The translations under genes and the position numbers were made by a program. From Marasmius tenuissimus (Eukaryota > Basidiomycota > Agaricomycetes > Agaricales > Marasmiaceae), in assembly GCA_029532415.1 (NCBI GenBank), contig JAQOTA010000049.1, forward strand, positions 1-64,000: DNA of 64,000 nucleotides, read 5' to 3'. Positions 32,537 through 44,323 of this stretch are shown here, one piece after another. The notes under the pieces are model-generated. The model had not been told where the DNA came from, ran no database searches, and worked only from the letters and a program-made list of their open reading frames with translations. The first letter of the stretch is position 1; each line of letters begins with the position of its first letter.

Positions 32537-34419
32537 TCAGAATTTGACGAACAGTCGACCGGATGTAGCTTTGAAGCGTGCAACCCAGTAAAGTGCTGCG
32601 CCAGCCACGCACATCACTCCTGAATACACGATCATTTGGTCGAAGTTTCCATGGCCGCGGGTAATGAGGGCACCCGCGATGGGTGGCCCACAGAGCACAG
32701 CAATACCAACGAACGCGAAGACCATACCGGCACGACCACCGTATTTCGTGGGGTCAGGAGTGAATTTGCCTATACAGGCAGGCAAGAGCTAACGAGACAG
32801 AAGGATCAGATCGACTCAGGTGGTGATGGAGAAGGAGATGATGAAGAAACGTACGGCAATGAATGCGCCACTGAAGAAACCATAGAAAACTGCCCAAACT
32901 ATGAATCCCGCCGCGGAGGAGACGACCAACCAGCAGAACAGAATAGGAGCGGCGACGGTGAGGGCAATGGAAAGAATATTGAAGCTGACAAAAAGGGCGC
33001 GAAGTATATGTCAGAAGGAATCCAGAAGAAAAGCCCGAGTAGCAACTCACAAGCCCAACTTATCGGCTAGAGCACCAGGGATGAGGCGTCCGAAAAAGGA
33101 GCCTGCGTTCATGATGGAGAGAATGTATATTGAGACGGTGGAGCCAAACCCCCGGGACTCAGCGTAGACGGTGACGAAGATGTAGGGATTATAGGCTGTG
33201 CAAGAGTCAATAGGTGCGAGATGTCGTGGACAAGAGATACATACTCCCGAGCATGGTGATGACAGATGCAGCAAGGAATAAGATGTATCCGAGGTCCTTG
33301 AACCCCTCCACATCTACTAATGATGAGATGTCCCTGTTGAAAGGTCGTCGTGGGAAGCGAGTCCGCACAAGGGCGGAGGCTGGTAAGAGGATGGCTGCAC
33401 ATATACCAGCAACGATGCGGACGGTCTATGGGATCGATTTAGATCCCTTGTTTGGAGGTTTGGAGAGCAAAAAACATATACGAGCTTACCGTCGGAAACC
33501 CGACCACGGGTATGAGTTTGTTGAGAACTATTGGGAAAACCACACCGCCGAGAGATGATCCTACACAGCGTTCCGTATCAGTACAGGATGGAAGTCGGAA
33601 AGGGGGTTAAGCACTGGCCTGCTGTGACTAGCCCCATGACTCTGCCTCGTTTCAACTCAAACCAATGAGTGAGAGAGCTGAGAGCAGGACTAATGATCGG
33701 AGAGCAAAAGTTAAGCCCAACTTTGGTCGAAGAAGCCAACGTGCACGTACTAGAAAGTTAAAGAGGCCCCAATACCGAAAAGAAGGCCTTGAGCCAGGAA
33801 GAACTGGTAGTATGCATAACAATACGACGTCGCTATTAGCGATAGGACGAGGATTACGGTTCCGGGAAGGAGTAAAGGTTTGGCTCCAAAAGAATCGAAG
33901 AAGCGACCAACGAACGCGCCCTATAATGTCGGCAATGAGACACTGAGTCAGTGCGAATTGAAATGATCCCGGGAAAACATACGCTGAAGAAGAATATGAA
34001 GAATTGGAAAGTTCCTATCCAAGCGATGTCTGACTCGGATTTCGATCTCAAATTCGCCCGAACGTATCTGAGTAGCGGTTAATAGACGTCGAGCTTCACA
34101 GGATAAAGTGAACTCACTGTGCCTCGAATACCCCGAACGAGTTCATGATCCCAAACTGCACGAAAAGCGTCATGAAAGCACCGATGGTGGTCCTTATGGC
34201 TTCAGCCCCCCCCTCAGGATAGCCCACGTCTATCCTCGACCCCTCTCTGGATGCTGACTTGACGCCGGGCTCTTCTACCATGAAAGAGCTTCCCTCCTTT
34301 TTGAGATCGTGTATGGATGACTTCGCCTGGTGAGATGAAGTCAAGTCGTGGTGGGAACCCGAGGCGCTGCTTCCGCTGCCTCCTATGGCGTCTTGCATAT
34401 GGTGACCGGAGTGGGACAT
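32537..34419 (-). CDS. MFS transporter, monocarboxylate porter (MCT) type
   Basis: Twelve-helix major facilitator of the plasma membrane, in the fungal MCT-like family (substrates of relatives include monocarboxylates, riboflavin and others; not predictable here). A cytosolic N-terminal tail of about 75 residues rich in Ser/His (MSHSGHHMQDAIGG) leads into the first helix (FMTLFVQFGIMNSFGVFEAQ). The first intron is at 34118. Then WIGTFQFFIFFF, GAFVGRFFDSFGAKPLLLPG, a LFGIG-type helix 4, the LGYILFLAAS region, YAESRGFGSTVSIYILSIMNAGSFFGRLIPGALADKLG (helices 7-8) and the final GRAGMVFAFVGIAVLCGPPIAGAL. Several short introns interrupt the gene. The stop is at 32537-32539. Confidence 0.9.
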
Positions 34420-35916
34420 GGTGGGCGATTTCGTTACCTCGATAACAGTTCCATTTAACCTCCAGTTCTGAATGATGGGAAATCTAATTCGAGATGCATT
34501 TCGAGGGTGGCGCCTGTGCCGAACAGCAAAGACAGCAGGAAACCTCGGCGGGTATATGAGGTAAGCTGTATGAGAATGTCGAAAAACCTTCGAGGTTCCG
34601 ACTTCAGAGGCGAAACTCCATAGGCGGTTAGAGGGGGACCGGGTTGTTATGACACGTCAAGTCTTGAGATCGGGTCTGAAAAGCACTAGTGTCAAAGCGG
34701 GGAGCCAGAATATGGCAGGGAAAGGTAAGGTTTTCAGGCGTCCTTTTCATCATCTCTTCCCATGGAAAATTCAGGGCCTTGTTTCGATACACGGGACTCG
34801 GTAGCGGCTTGAAAACCCACACACTTCTCGGAGCGGGTTCATGAGCTGACGCTGACCTTGCACTGGACGCATTGCGAGTTCATACCATGGGGGTTCAGTT
34901 GAATTTCCGACTTCCTACCAGTCAAATACCCTAGTCTGGCATGGAGTACAGACGGAACGAGAGGCCAGTCTGCCAGCATGACAGTGAGAAGTTTCCACCC
35001 GAACGCTAGCCTCTGTCGATCGTCCTTTGCCACCGAATTTCTGGAAAGACTAGTACTTGAGCTTGATGCTTTTACGTTAAGGGTGCTACTAGGATATGTT
35101 TCACGACGAGGGGCGACCACGGCAAGTTGGAGCCTAACAAGTTGGAAAACTCCGGCATCGTCACAGTCGGTGCAAGATATGACTATCTGCTGTCGCCTAC
35201 GGTGTTGCCGCCGTTTACACGTCCTCTTCCTCTTGTTCATCGTTGAGAGTAGCCAGACAGCTAAGAGTAAACACGTCGGATGAGATAATGAATGAGCAGG
35301 ATTCATGGAAGCCCAGAGGAACGGGGGACCTCCGAGACTCGGAGTCGGGTATGAGCACTGCCACCTTTTCCACGAACAATGTCCGCATCCAGCTCCAGGA
35401 TCTTCCGAACTCTGCTTCGGATTCTCATGGGCGTTCGACTTACGGAAGTTCCGGAATTCCCTCCTGCCTGCATCATAGCGAGTGATGGAATAGTCTTTTC
35501 CTGGGTCTGACTTTGGTGCGCGACGGAATGTTGATCATCACGGATTCTAGCATACCATCTACGGTCCCCATGATGGTTGCGACTCCTATGCACCATTGAA
35601 AGTGCTCGTGTAAGTCGCATGGATTCCTGGCCTCTTCTGGGAACAAAACACGTTGCAGGTGTATTCTCAGAACATCATCATGGTTGTGGTCCGGCGTGAC
35701 CACCCTACATCCATGCTGCCAACACGTGTACCTTTGTTTCTAATCTTCAACTGGTTACTTTCATCTCATCTCCCTCAAGAATGACACTATCATCTTCGAC
35801 CATGGATTCCTCCCCAATAGCACGAGGCCTCTAATATCGAATCCATCCACTTCCGGCTCTATAAGACCTCATCGTCCCTTCCTTCAGTTATAACCTCCTC
35901 TCTCTACCTACCCCTT
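34420..35916. other. Intergenic region, divergent promoters
   Basis: About 1.5 kb between the transporter (minus strand) and the coiled-coil gene (plus strand). Several short frames exist on both strands (for example 34839-35306 minus), but none has conserved motifs or compatible splice junctions. I see no gene. Confidence 0.5.
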
Positions 35917-38900
35917 ATGTTCATCGCCACCGACAAAATGGAGAATAACGGCGGCGAGAATCCGTAAGTTAATTTCCCCATCCTATGCTACCATTGTCTG
36001 AACGTCCTCTTCTAGTGTCTCCTACCCTCCCGACGTCAACGAATACGAATTGGGCTCTCCCTCCTCGTCCATATCTGACCCAAACATCACGCAAGGCGAC
36101 ACACAACCACCTGATTCGAAACGCGGATTCCGCATACCTCAGTCGCGTTTATTCCGGCAACCCGATAAAGAAAGAGATAGCAGCGCGGCACCGCAATCAA
36201 CTTCCCGCTCTCGCAACTCCTCACGATCAGTCTCGGCATTGCTTTTGTTAACCAATGAACGGTTGAATAATGCGACGGACCGTGTGACTACCCTGCAGGC
36301 AGACCAGGACGAGCTCCTTAAACGCTTCGGGGACCTTTACAAGGAGAAACTTGCGCTTCAAAACGAGCTGTACTCCACACAAGAAAGTCTGCGTCTTTAT
36401 AAATTACAGCTCGAGAGGGCACAGAAGGAAATCGATCGGGGCAACGAGATGGTACATGAACTCAATCGACAAAGGACTCGAGCTGACTCGAACGCGGCCA
36501 AGCTCAGGGGCCAAGTGCGAACGCTAGAGATGGAAAAACTTGTGAGAAAAGGGTGGGACGAGGGCTGGGATATTGGATTCAAGGAAGGATTTGACAAAGC
36601 ACAGAGGGAGGGGAAGTTATCGAGTCGGCTGAGCTTTCGGAGACGCAAGCATCCAAGCCGGACCCGTTCTGACCGCGGAGGTGAATTCACTGACGAGGGA
36701 ACCGTTTACGACGACGATACAACTGTGCCCGAAGACTCGACATCGTCGTCTTCCCGCCGGGTACGGTCCAGTTCCACCAGGTGAGTCTGCTACCCCTCGA
36801 CAAAGGGTTCGAGTCTCAAGTTTACTCAAGGTCGCAACAATCGGGGCATGCTCCTAGAGTCGCGCCACAGGTTCCACCAGTTCCACCCATAACCACCCCT
36901 GTACCACCTACGCCACAGCCGCCACAGCGACCCCCCTCGGCACCTCAGACATCTCGAGGTCGCGCACGGACAATCTCTTCGCGTTTAACTGACATTAGGG
37001 GTCGAACATCATCCAATCCGAGCCAGCCTCCTCAACCAAAGACCTCTCGCCGAAATACCGCACCCTCTTCGGTACGCCCACCCACGGAGACAATGACATC
37101 TCCTACCTCGCCAGAGGTCATTCACCCTGCACCAGCACGCCGTCCGTCTAGTCCCGCCGCATCACACCGGTCGAGATCGACCGTACCGCCTGAAGGTTTC
37201 ATTCCCGTCGGGGGTGATGATGGATATTTCACATTACCACCTCCGCATGAAATGACAGTCCCGGTGCCTACCGCTACTCCTCCACACCCACCCCCGCCCG
37301 CAAACCGTGAGGTGCGATCACAGAACCAAGGGCATGTACAAGGCCCCAGTGCACCACCCCCGCATGGGAGGGAAACACCACGCACTCAGCCAATGTCCGA
37401 GATGTCCAGAGCTTCATCTAGGATCTCACATTACGACATCGTTAGTCCGCCGAAAGGTGGTTTATTGGGCTTGAGGGTAGTCAACGGCGATAGGAATACG
37501 AGGCCGCCGGGCGGAGGAGACGCCAGAAATGTACACGCCTCCGCTACGCCTGATACACCTAGTGGCACCACTTCGTCAGGTTCAAGAGTCGAGCAATGGC
37601 GCAATGAAATAGCCAATGATCCGCCAGATGTGCGTTCAGTCTCCTTACGATGAGTTTTCCCATGATCCTTCGACAGTCTGTGTATATATGACGTTCCCGT
37701 TTTGCACCCTGCCGTTGCACATTCATGTTATATACATAGCATGTTCGTCGAATCCTTATTGAACAACTTTTTCTAGCGTCAACGGACTCCCGCAGCAACA
37801 CCGCAGTCACCACCAGTGTCCGGTTCCGTTCCAGTGACACAACCAGAGACACTCGCCGCATCCTCGTCAAGACGGAGTTTCTTCCGCCCTAGGACGCCGC
37901 GGGTGAGCATGTCTGGCCCCCGTCGACCTAATGAGATAGTCATGCCCACTCCTTTGGCTCCGGCTGCGAACAATATACTACCTCAAACACGAGAAGCATC
38001 TCCGCATCCTAATCAGCCTATCCAAGCCAGGCCCCCAAACGGAGTCCGTACGCCTGCGCCGCCGAATCAACCTGCCTCTGCGCCGCCGCGAGCAACTGAA
38101 ACACCGCGGCCTGCGGTACCAAATACGCCATCTCACAACAACGCACCAGACAAGAACAGGCCAGTCCTCAGTTTTGCATGGCTGAAAAGCCGTCTATATC
38201 GAACGACCTCAAGTCCTGCGCCAGATATAGCGGTCGAGCCTCCAGTGAGTCACCCTCCGTCTTTCTCAGAATCGCCTCATTCTGCGCATCACTATGTCAT
38301 TCCATCTTCTGCCTATAAAGTAGAGCCATCGAGACTGACCCTCAGCGTTCCACCAACAGTCCCATTCCGTGACCTCGGCAGCAACCAACTCGACCGCAAT
38401 GGACCCTCTCCATCTCACACCTGATGACGCCAACAGGCCCATCCCACTTCCGAACGATGTCGTCTCGGAGGCGACGAGAGGAATCACCCTTCTCACTCCG
38501 TCTACTCCAATCCCGCAAACACCCATCACGATTCAACTCCCAGATGAAGACCTTCCCCTTGGCTTCGTTCCCATGACACCCATGATCCGGTCGCCGCAGT
38601 TAGAGTCCAACCGGAGTCAAAGCCCTCGAAGTCAAACCCCATCCCAAACTTCCTCGCCCGGACGACAAAGTGGATTCTTCTCACGTATACCAACGCCGGG
38701 CACGGTAGCCCAACCTTGGCCTCCGAGCCCCTCAAGCCCTCCCACTAGACCAGCTACGGCCTCCGGAATGACAAGGCCGCCTCTATCAACAGTGCCCAAT
38801 GCGGACGGAGTTGCTTCGAGGGCACTGACCGGTCCATCTGGCGCCCCCCAGGACGTTCAACGCTCGCAAAGCCCGCTTTTGAACGGAGCAGGAGATTTCG

Positions 38901-38971
38901 GTGGATGGTCACCCGCTTCTCATGCAAGTTTTTTGAGGCCACCGCGATCCGTTTTCGGAGAAGAGGACTAG
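35917..38971 (+). CDS. Large disordered protein with a central coiled coil, unknown function
   Basis: Supported exons: 35917-35964, about 36017-36780 (donor GTGAGT), about 36829-37629, about 37777-38249, and about 38361-38971. The N-terminal part (after MFIATDKMENNGG) contains a predicted coiled coil of about 115 residues (NERLNNATDRVTTLQADQ to MEKLVRKGWDEGWDIG), followed by a basic patch and a very long Pro/Ser/Thr-rich tail with many PPxP and SP sites, ending PRSVFGEED. The GWDEGWDIGFKEGFDKAQREG segment looks like a conserved helix. No enzyme domain is visible. It may be a scaffold, but that is only inference from composition. Frame continuity across the four introns supports a real gene. 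Confidence 0.7.
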
Positions 38972-39188
38972 AGGTGAGCCAATTTCTATGCCCTTTATGC
39001 CAAATTTTATGTTGTCAAAAGTCGTTCCGAACGACATTTTTGTATATCAATCGTCATATGGAATATGTGCATATGTACTCATTGGCTGTATATACGTTTG
39101 TGGACAGATTGGGACGAACCTGTAAGATACTCGGACATCTTTTTCATTCCCATACATGTACATACACTCTAGAACGTTGGGGGGGAAA

Positions 39189-40520
39189 TCAATCATAATG
39201 AGGAATCTCCACTGTGTGTCCGTCTTTGATCCATCTGCTCTCAAGTTCGATGTAATTGTCGATTGTATCTAGAAGTGTCTACAGAGAGATGAGGGTCGTT
39301 TCTTCCTGATTCTGAGAGACACTCACCTCTTCGACAGCTGTGAAGTCACCTCCAGAGAAACCTAAAAGTTGCTCAATTTTCTCGTAGTCACACGGGAATG
39401 GTTCTTCCCCCGATATAGGTGGTTCTCCTTTGATCAATCGGCTCTTCAATGCAGGCCTCCGTTCGGCCAGTAGAGATACAGCTTGTTTGGAGTTGATGAG
39501 ATGAGGCGAAACAAAGCCGATTTGGTTCTTCTCATTTGAGGAGGATGACGCTGATGAAGATTTCAGGGCGAGAACATGTGCCTTGGCCGCGTCGCGAACG
39601 TCGACATGCTGTCCTGTGAAGGGGTAAACTCCGTCGGGAACGATCAACTGGTAGATGTAGGTGTTTACACCTGGAAACGCGGGGGTCGGAAAATGACTGG
39701 ACAGAGAGTGTGGACCATAGGTTAGTGGCAGATTGACTGGGCAGGATATGAGTGGTCTGTCGAAATCTACTGATGGAAGATGACAAACTGTAGGTGATAT
39801 CGATTTGAGGGTGATTACTTGCCCATTCCCATACAGCGGCTTGAGAAACAATCTTGCAGGATTCGTAGACGGTAAAGGGATCTGTGCATTGAACCATTTC
39901 CTCCCGAGTTTTCAAATGTTGCCCTTGAAAACTACTGTTAGCACCAGTGCACTCTATTTGTCGAGCGACGTACCGAGCTTTCCTGTCTGAATCATCCCAG
40001 TTATAACAACGCGATTGACTCCCGCTCTCTTTGCCTGCTCAAGAATATTCAATGTCCCGTCAACTGCCCCCTGTAATCAACATTGTCAATCCTTGTTGCG
40101 CATCCCTAATAGCAAACGAATACGCACCCTATAGATCTCCTCTGCAGTTGCACGTCCGGGCGGTGATGCCAGATGAATCACAGCATCGACGCCTCTTAGT
40201 ACATCACCAAGTTGGGCCGTTGTGATGTCCAGAATATCGACGACCTGAAATCGATTGGCTGAATAATCGCTGGTGTAATAATTCTTGAAGAACGTTGTTT
40301 TGTTACTTGCTCGTGCAGCACTGAGAACCAGTCAGCTAGAAAAGACGCGTGTTTTTAGGCCACGCTTACCACCGTAATGCGAAGCCTTGGTTCAGCAACT
40401 CCTCCACTACGTGAGAGCCAATGAATCCAGTACCACCGGTTATCTGGCACAGAGTGAGTCAATGAACTGGGTTTGTGGGATCGAAATGGGACTCACAAAG
40501 ATCGTTTGAGGCGGACCCAT
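39189..40520 (-). CDS. NAD-dependent epimerase/dehydratase-like reductase (extended SDR)
   Basis: Starts MGPPQTIF, then an intron, then ITGGTGFIGSHVVEELLNQG: the Rossmann GxxGxxG nucleotide site of extended SDRs (dihydroflavonol reductase / carbonyl reductase group). Later segments are GTLNILEQAKRAGVNRVV, the active-site YESCK (YxxxK), TYGP, HVDVRDAAKAHVLAL and a C-terminal part ending EIPHYD. The lysine and tyrosine of the catalytic pair are present. Introns are short (50-60 nt). The substrate is unknown; aldehyde or ketone reduction is the usual activity. Stop at 39189-39191. Confidence 0.85.
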
Positions 40521-41264
40521 GCGTGTTGTTGGTGCGAAACGAGTTTCTGGGTATCCTGGTATTTATACTACGCCTTTGAGGTTGTCATGGGACTTTCAAG
40601 CGGATATTCATAGTGCACTGGTTGGGAGTTGGTGGAAGAGCGGAACATAGGCAATTACCCAATCACACGCTGCGTAAGGACTTCCGGCCAGCCGTTTGAT
40701 CGGCAATTTCCGACTCTCCCCCACTCGCCACCACGATCGAACGGTCAGTGTCCCTCATCCTTCAAGAACTCTCGATGATGCTTTTGCGATAATAAATAGA
40801 TACTCCAGAGTGCCAGATTTGTGCTTGACTCGCTCTCGGAACGCGAAAGATCATCATCTTTGGCTAGTTTACTGTTTTGCTTTTTGAGAGCGGTAGCTGT
40901 CCATCCAAGATCCTTCTTAGGTCTACTTATGGGACAGAATGTACCGTCTTTGACTCTCTGTACGAAGATCAAATTTCTTCAGCTCCCTCCGCTTAGGGTA
41001 GTGATTTGTAACGAAATGCAACTTCCCGGATGAATTCGGCTATTCTGGTCACTCAATTTTCCCTTTCAATGTCGGTGTAGCCGTCTGCGCGTCCAATGCT
41101 TATTTAAGCTTCGAGCGATTACTTGGCCACTACGAGCTCGATCGATATGCTGGTGGCCTATATAAGGGGACCCAGCGTTCTCATCTAGAACAATATCAAC
41201 CCACACCATTCTGACCAGAGGAGTTCAACTAATCAAACTCCTATACCACCTATCTCAAAGCATC
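40521..41264. other. Divergent promoter region, reductase / methyltransferase
   Basis: About 740 bp between divergent genes; contains the TATA box of the methyltransferase gene (41159-41166). No coding potential recognised. Confidence 0.5.
41159..41166 (+). promoter_or_regulatory. TATA box of the methyltransferase gene
   Basis: TATATAAG in a G/C-flanked setting, 106 nt before the ATG at 41265; a good fit to a fungal TATA box. Confidence 0.6.
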
Positions 41265-42110
41265 ATGTCTGACCAATCCCTTTACAACGCCAACGTCGCT
41301 CACTGGGACCAGTTCTCAAAAGATCTGGATCTCCAACCGTGGGGAATCGTGGGTATGAACATCTGGAAAAAGTAAGAACTTCCGCTGGCATCCTTATCTT
41401 TGTTAGAGCTGACGGGACATGCCGCTAGACTGCTCCCCCACGTACTGAAGGCAGCCCCCTTCGATAAGAACACCTCGGAGGTTATGGACTTTGGCTGCGG
41501 AAATGGTAAGCCGGGTCGTCCTTCGACAGACATTCCCGAACTCACCTCGTTTCCAGGTTTCAACGCCAGCCTCCTTGTTCCACATGCGAAAACCATCCTC
41601 GGCATCGATGTCAGCTCCGGTATGGTTGACGAGTTCAACAAGAACGTGAAGAAATGGGGAATCGCAGAAGATGGCAACATTTCTGCCATTCATGTCGACC
41701 TTACCGAAGGTGGACTAGACGGCAGGAAGTTCGACATCATATTCGTAAGTGTTTCCTCTGTTGTCTGCCCTACCGTGTCTTCATGTCTGATCAATACCCA
41801 TATACAGAGCTCCATGGTATACCACCATCTTCCATCTCCCGAGGAGACAACCAAGCTCCTCGCTTCATACCTCAAACCTGGCGGTCGTCTTCTCGTCACC
41901 GATTGGATTAAGGGTGAGCACGAGACATACACCGAGCAGATTGGTAGCATCATGAAAGTCGGCGGATTCAGCGAGGAAGAAATGAAGTCCATCTTTGAGA
42001 GCAGTGGACTCAAATTCCTGGGATTCGAAGGTGCAGCGAAGATGGACGAGATGGTCGGAGATTACCATCTCGACAAAACAGCTTACCTTGCTTGGGGAAC
42101 CAAGCTATAG
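41265..42110 (+). CDS. SAM-dependent methyltransferase, class I (224 aa, 4 exons)
   Basis: Exons 41265-41371, 41429-41505, 41557-41744, 41808-42110; 675 nt in frame. Motif I is split by an intron: MDFGCGNG joined to FN. Motif II is ILGIDVSSGMVDEF, followed by an acidic IHVDLTEG loop, DIIFSSMVYHHL (motif IV) and LLASYLKPGGRLLVTDW (motif VI). The C-terminus reads LDKTAYLAWGTKL. Acceptor unknown: the family includes small-molecule and protein methyltransferases. The strong TATA box suggests regulated expression. Confidence 0.88.
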
Positions 42111-42487
42111 GCGTCCTAAACCGTAGAGTATACTATTTATCGCCCCTGACTTCGAACAATTGAAAGTTTTCTTTTTCCCGTACGGTTTACTGAAAAACGA
42201 GACCAAGGCCACATCTGCACGATCGTCGTCGATGGGGCGGTACCCTCCTTGAGTAAAAGATTGAGGGTTTTGGTATGACTTTGTCGTTCGAGTCGGCGCA
42301 TGAGAAGGTTGTTGCGGATACAGCGTAGGCGAAGAGGCGAGGCGAGCTTTGCTCTTTGCCATACTCGAACGTTGAAGGCACTGACGAACTTCAGGCATCC
42401 ACCATGAACCAGTGAATCTGAGTTTGTATCTGAGTTCGAGGATTTGCCACGGTGCCACAGTGCCACTCCGACTGACAACATGACTCC
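42111..42487. other. Short intergenic spacer
   Basis: Between two plus-strand genes: 3' flank of the methyltransferase and promoter of the deaminase-like gene. Nothing specific recognised. Confidence 0.5.
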
Positions 42488-43928
42488 ATGCTTGGTCGAG
42501 ACATAACAGAAAATCCCCTCATTCTTCTCAGAATTCTTTCTATTCAAGGACAGACCAATTCCATTGATTACCTTCCCTTCCTACGTCCCAGCAAACCTCC
42601 CACTTCCTCTACTACTGCTTTGTTCTTGGATGTCGTCGCTTCGACCGTTGTCGACCGTCGTGGTCAATCTGCCGCAGTTGCTGCCTCGATAGATCAGACG
42701 GGTAGCGGACTGCATACCACTCTATACTTGGCTTTCGACTCTGTTCCACCCCCGAACATTCAGTCACACATTCAGTCGATCTTTTCGCTACTCGCAGACT
42801 CAAAGGAAGCTGAATCGGGAGACCTCGTCAAAGCTCTGTCGAAAAGAATGTACAGGTTTAGCTGGGAGCGGTGGAGATACGATCTAAGAAAACTCTTGGA
42901 CCATCTCAATACTCTCGAAACCGTGGCGCGAGACGTTGCCCCAAGACTCGTTGATACCTTCGACAAGCTTAGGCAACTCGAAACGCTATCCCACACGCAG
43001 GAAAACAATCAGGTTGATTTGGCTATGACAACGGTTGAAAGCATGTATCGGGTCTGGGTGGATCGGGGCCTTTTCGCCGGGGAGTAGTGTTCGACTACGA
43101 GAGCTTCTTGCGATGACTTTCAACACCTTGCCCACACAACGCACACAAGTGAGCATTATTCTATGTTATTAAGGAGCTGCCTCCTAAAGAAGATTTGATA
43201 TCCAACAGTGCACAAACAATGTGTCGGTTTCGTTCATTGGATTGCAAAATTCGTATCTGTTCACCGCCGTAGTGTGGCTTTGGCCGACCTAGCTACTTGT
43301 CGCGACTTCCGCAACCTGCTTCAAGGTACCCTCGACATTGTTGTTCTTCCTACTCCACAGCCCCCGTCCTATTCGTCGAGCCTGTCTGCGGACGTTGAAA
43401 CTATATCCGCCGTCATATCTCATACCAGAGAAACGGTAGGCGATCAGACCCCGGTATGCGGGGCCGGAACTCTCCTTGCGAGATTCCTCACTAGATAACA
43501 AGGTTCAGCAATTCAGTGCGTGGTGTATCGAAAGGATGAAGGGCTTGGATCATGATCATACACGGACGAAGCAACCTCACTCTCCCTGCGAAAAACAGCT
43601 GCCCAGTCACATCCACGAAAACCACATACTTGTTCATCCCTACTTCGGCACTTCAAAGGCTACTTGCGGAGATTGCGAGATCATGATAATTGCCTACCTT
43701 GCCATCCGACCAGACGATCCGCTGATTGCTGTCAAAAGACGCAGTGGGAAGTATTACGCGGAATTTGAACCTCCAGATTTTGGGCGGGATTTTCATCAGA
43801 GGTTTGTTTCGAGATTGCAAGAGAAACTCGGGCATCGTGTGATACGTTGGATGAACGATCAGGAGCATCCAGTCAAGGAGGCGTGGACCTTTGCACAGTT
43901 TAGGGGGGCCGCTCATAGAGCTTATTAG
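42488..43928 (+). CDS. Deaminase-like protein (fungal OTT_1508 type), partly resolved model
   Basis: The first exon (to about 43080) encodes an alpha-rich, unrecognised N-terminal domain starting MLGRDITENPLILLRILS. Later exons cover 43200-43434 and, after an intron with acceptor at about 43502, 43503-43928. The C-terminal part has HIHENHILVHPYFGTSKATCGDCEIMI followed by RRSGKYYAEFEPPDFG. A histidine/glutamate cluster, then SK..C..C, then a (H/S)GKYY..(W/F).PP block is the pattern of the OTT_1508-like deaminase group common in fungi. The zinc-binding His-x-Glu is not exactly as expected, so activity is uncertain. The junction between the first and second exon is not resolved (phases do not fit simply). 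Function of the group is unknown; a nucleotide or nucleic-acid substrate is only an inference. Confidence 0.55.
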
Positions 43929-44323
43929 TCGTCCATTGTTGATTCATTCCTTGATTTGAATGTCCTTCTTTCCATGTAATACTTGCTTGGTATCACTACC
44001 ATACTGCACTGTTGTGAATGAATCTTGACAGAAAAAAGCTTCTCGTTTTGTGCGAGTGCCTTCCTTTCGGCGTGTCAAAAGTTTCATGAATGGACACCAT
44101 GAAGTGGTAATGTTAGCGAAAGCGGGGGTCCACAGGGGATGTCAGGGGTCCACACTTCCTCGGATTCGAGGGTTCATCCGGGCGTGGCGAAAGTAAGAAC
44201 CTCACAATGAACCAAGGCTGCTTCTGTAACACTTGAGATTGAAAATATGCATTACATGATATACAGATCCCCGTCGACATGATGTCCAGTAAACTTCACA
44301 TTCATGCAGCGGTGAGAGCGCGA
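43929..44323. other. Convergent 3' flanks
   Basis: Between the deaminase-like gene (plus) and the UNC93-like gene (minus). It contains a repeated ggggtccaca motif (44125-44153, two copies) and no gene. Confidence 0.5.

Noticed and set aside
34839..35306. Minus-strand frame of 155 codons between the transporter and coiled-coil genes
   Set aside because: No recognisable domain and it lies in divergent promoter DNA; composition is irregular.
36397..36690. Minus-strand frame over the coiled-coil gene
   Set aside because: Shadow of the plus-strand coiled-coil coding sequence; the Leu/Ser composition is what antisense of a charged helix gives.
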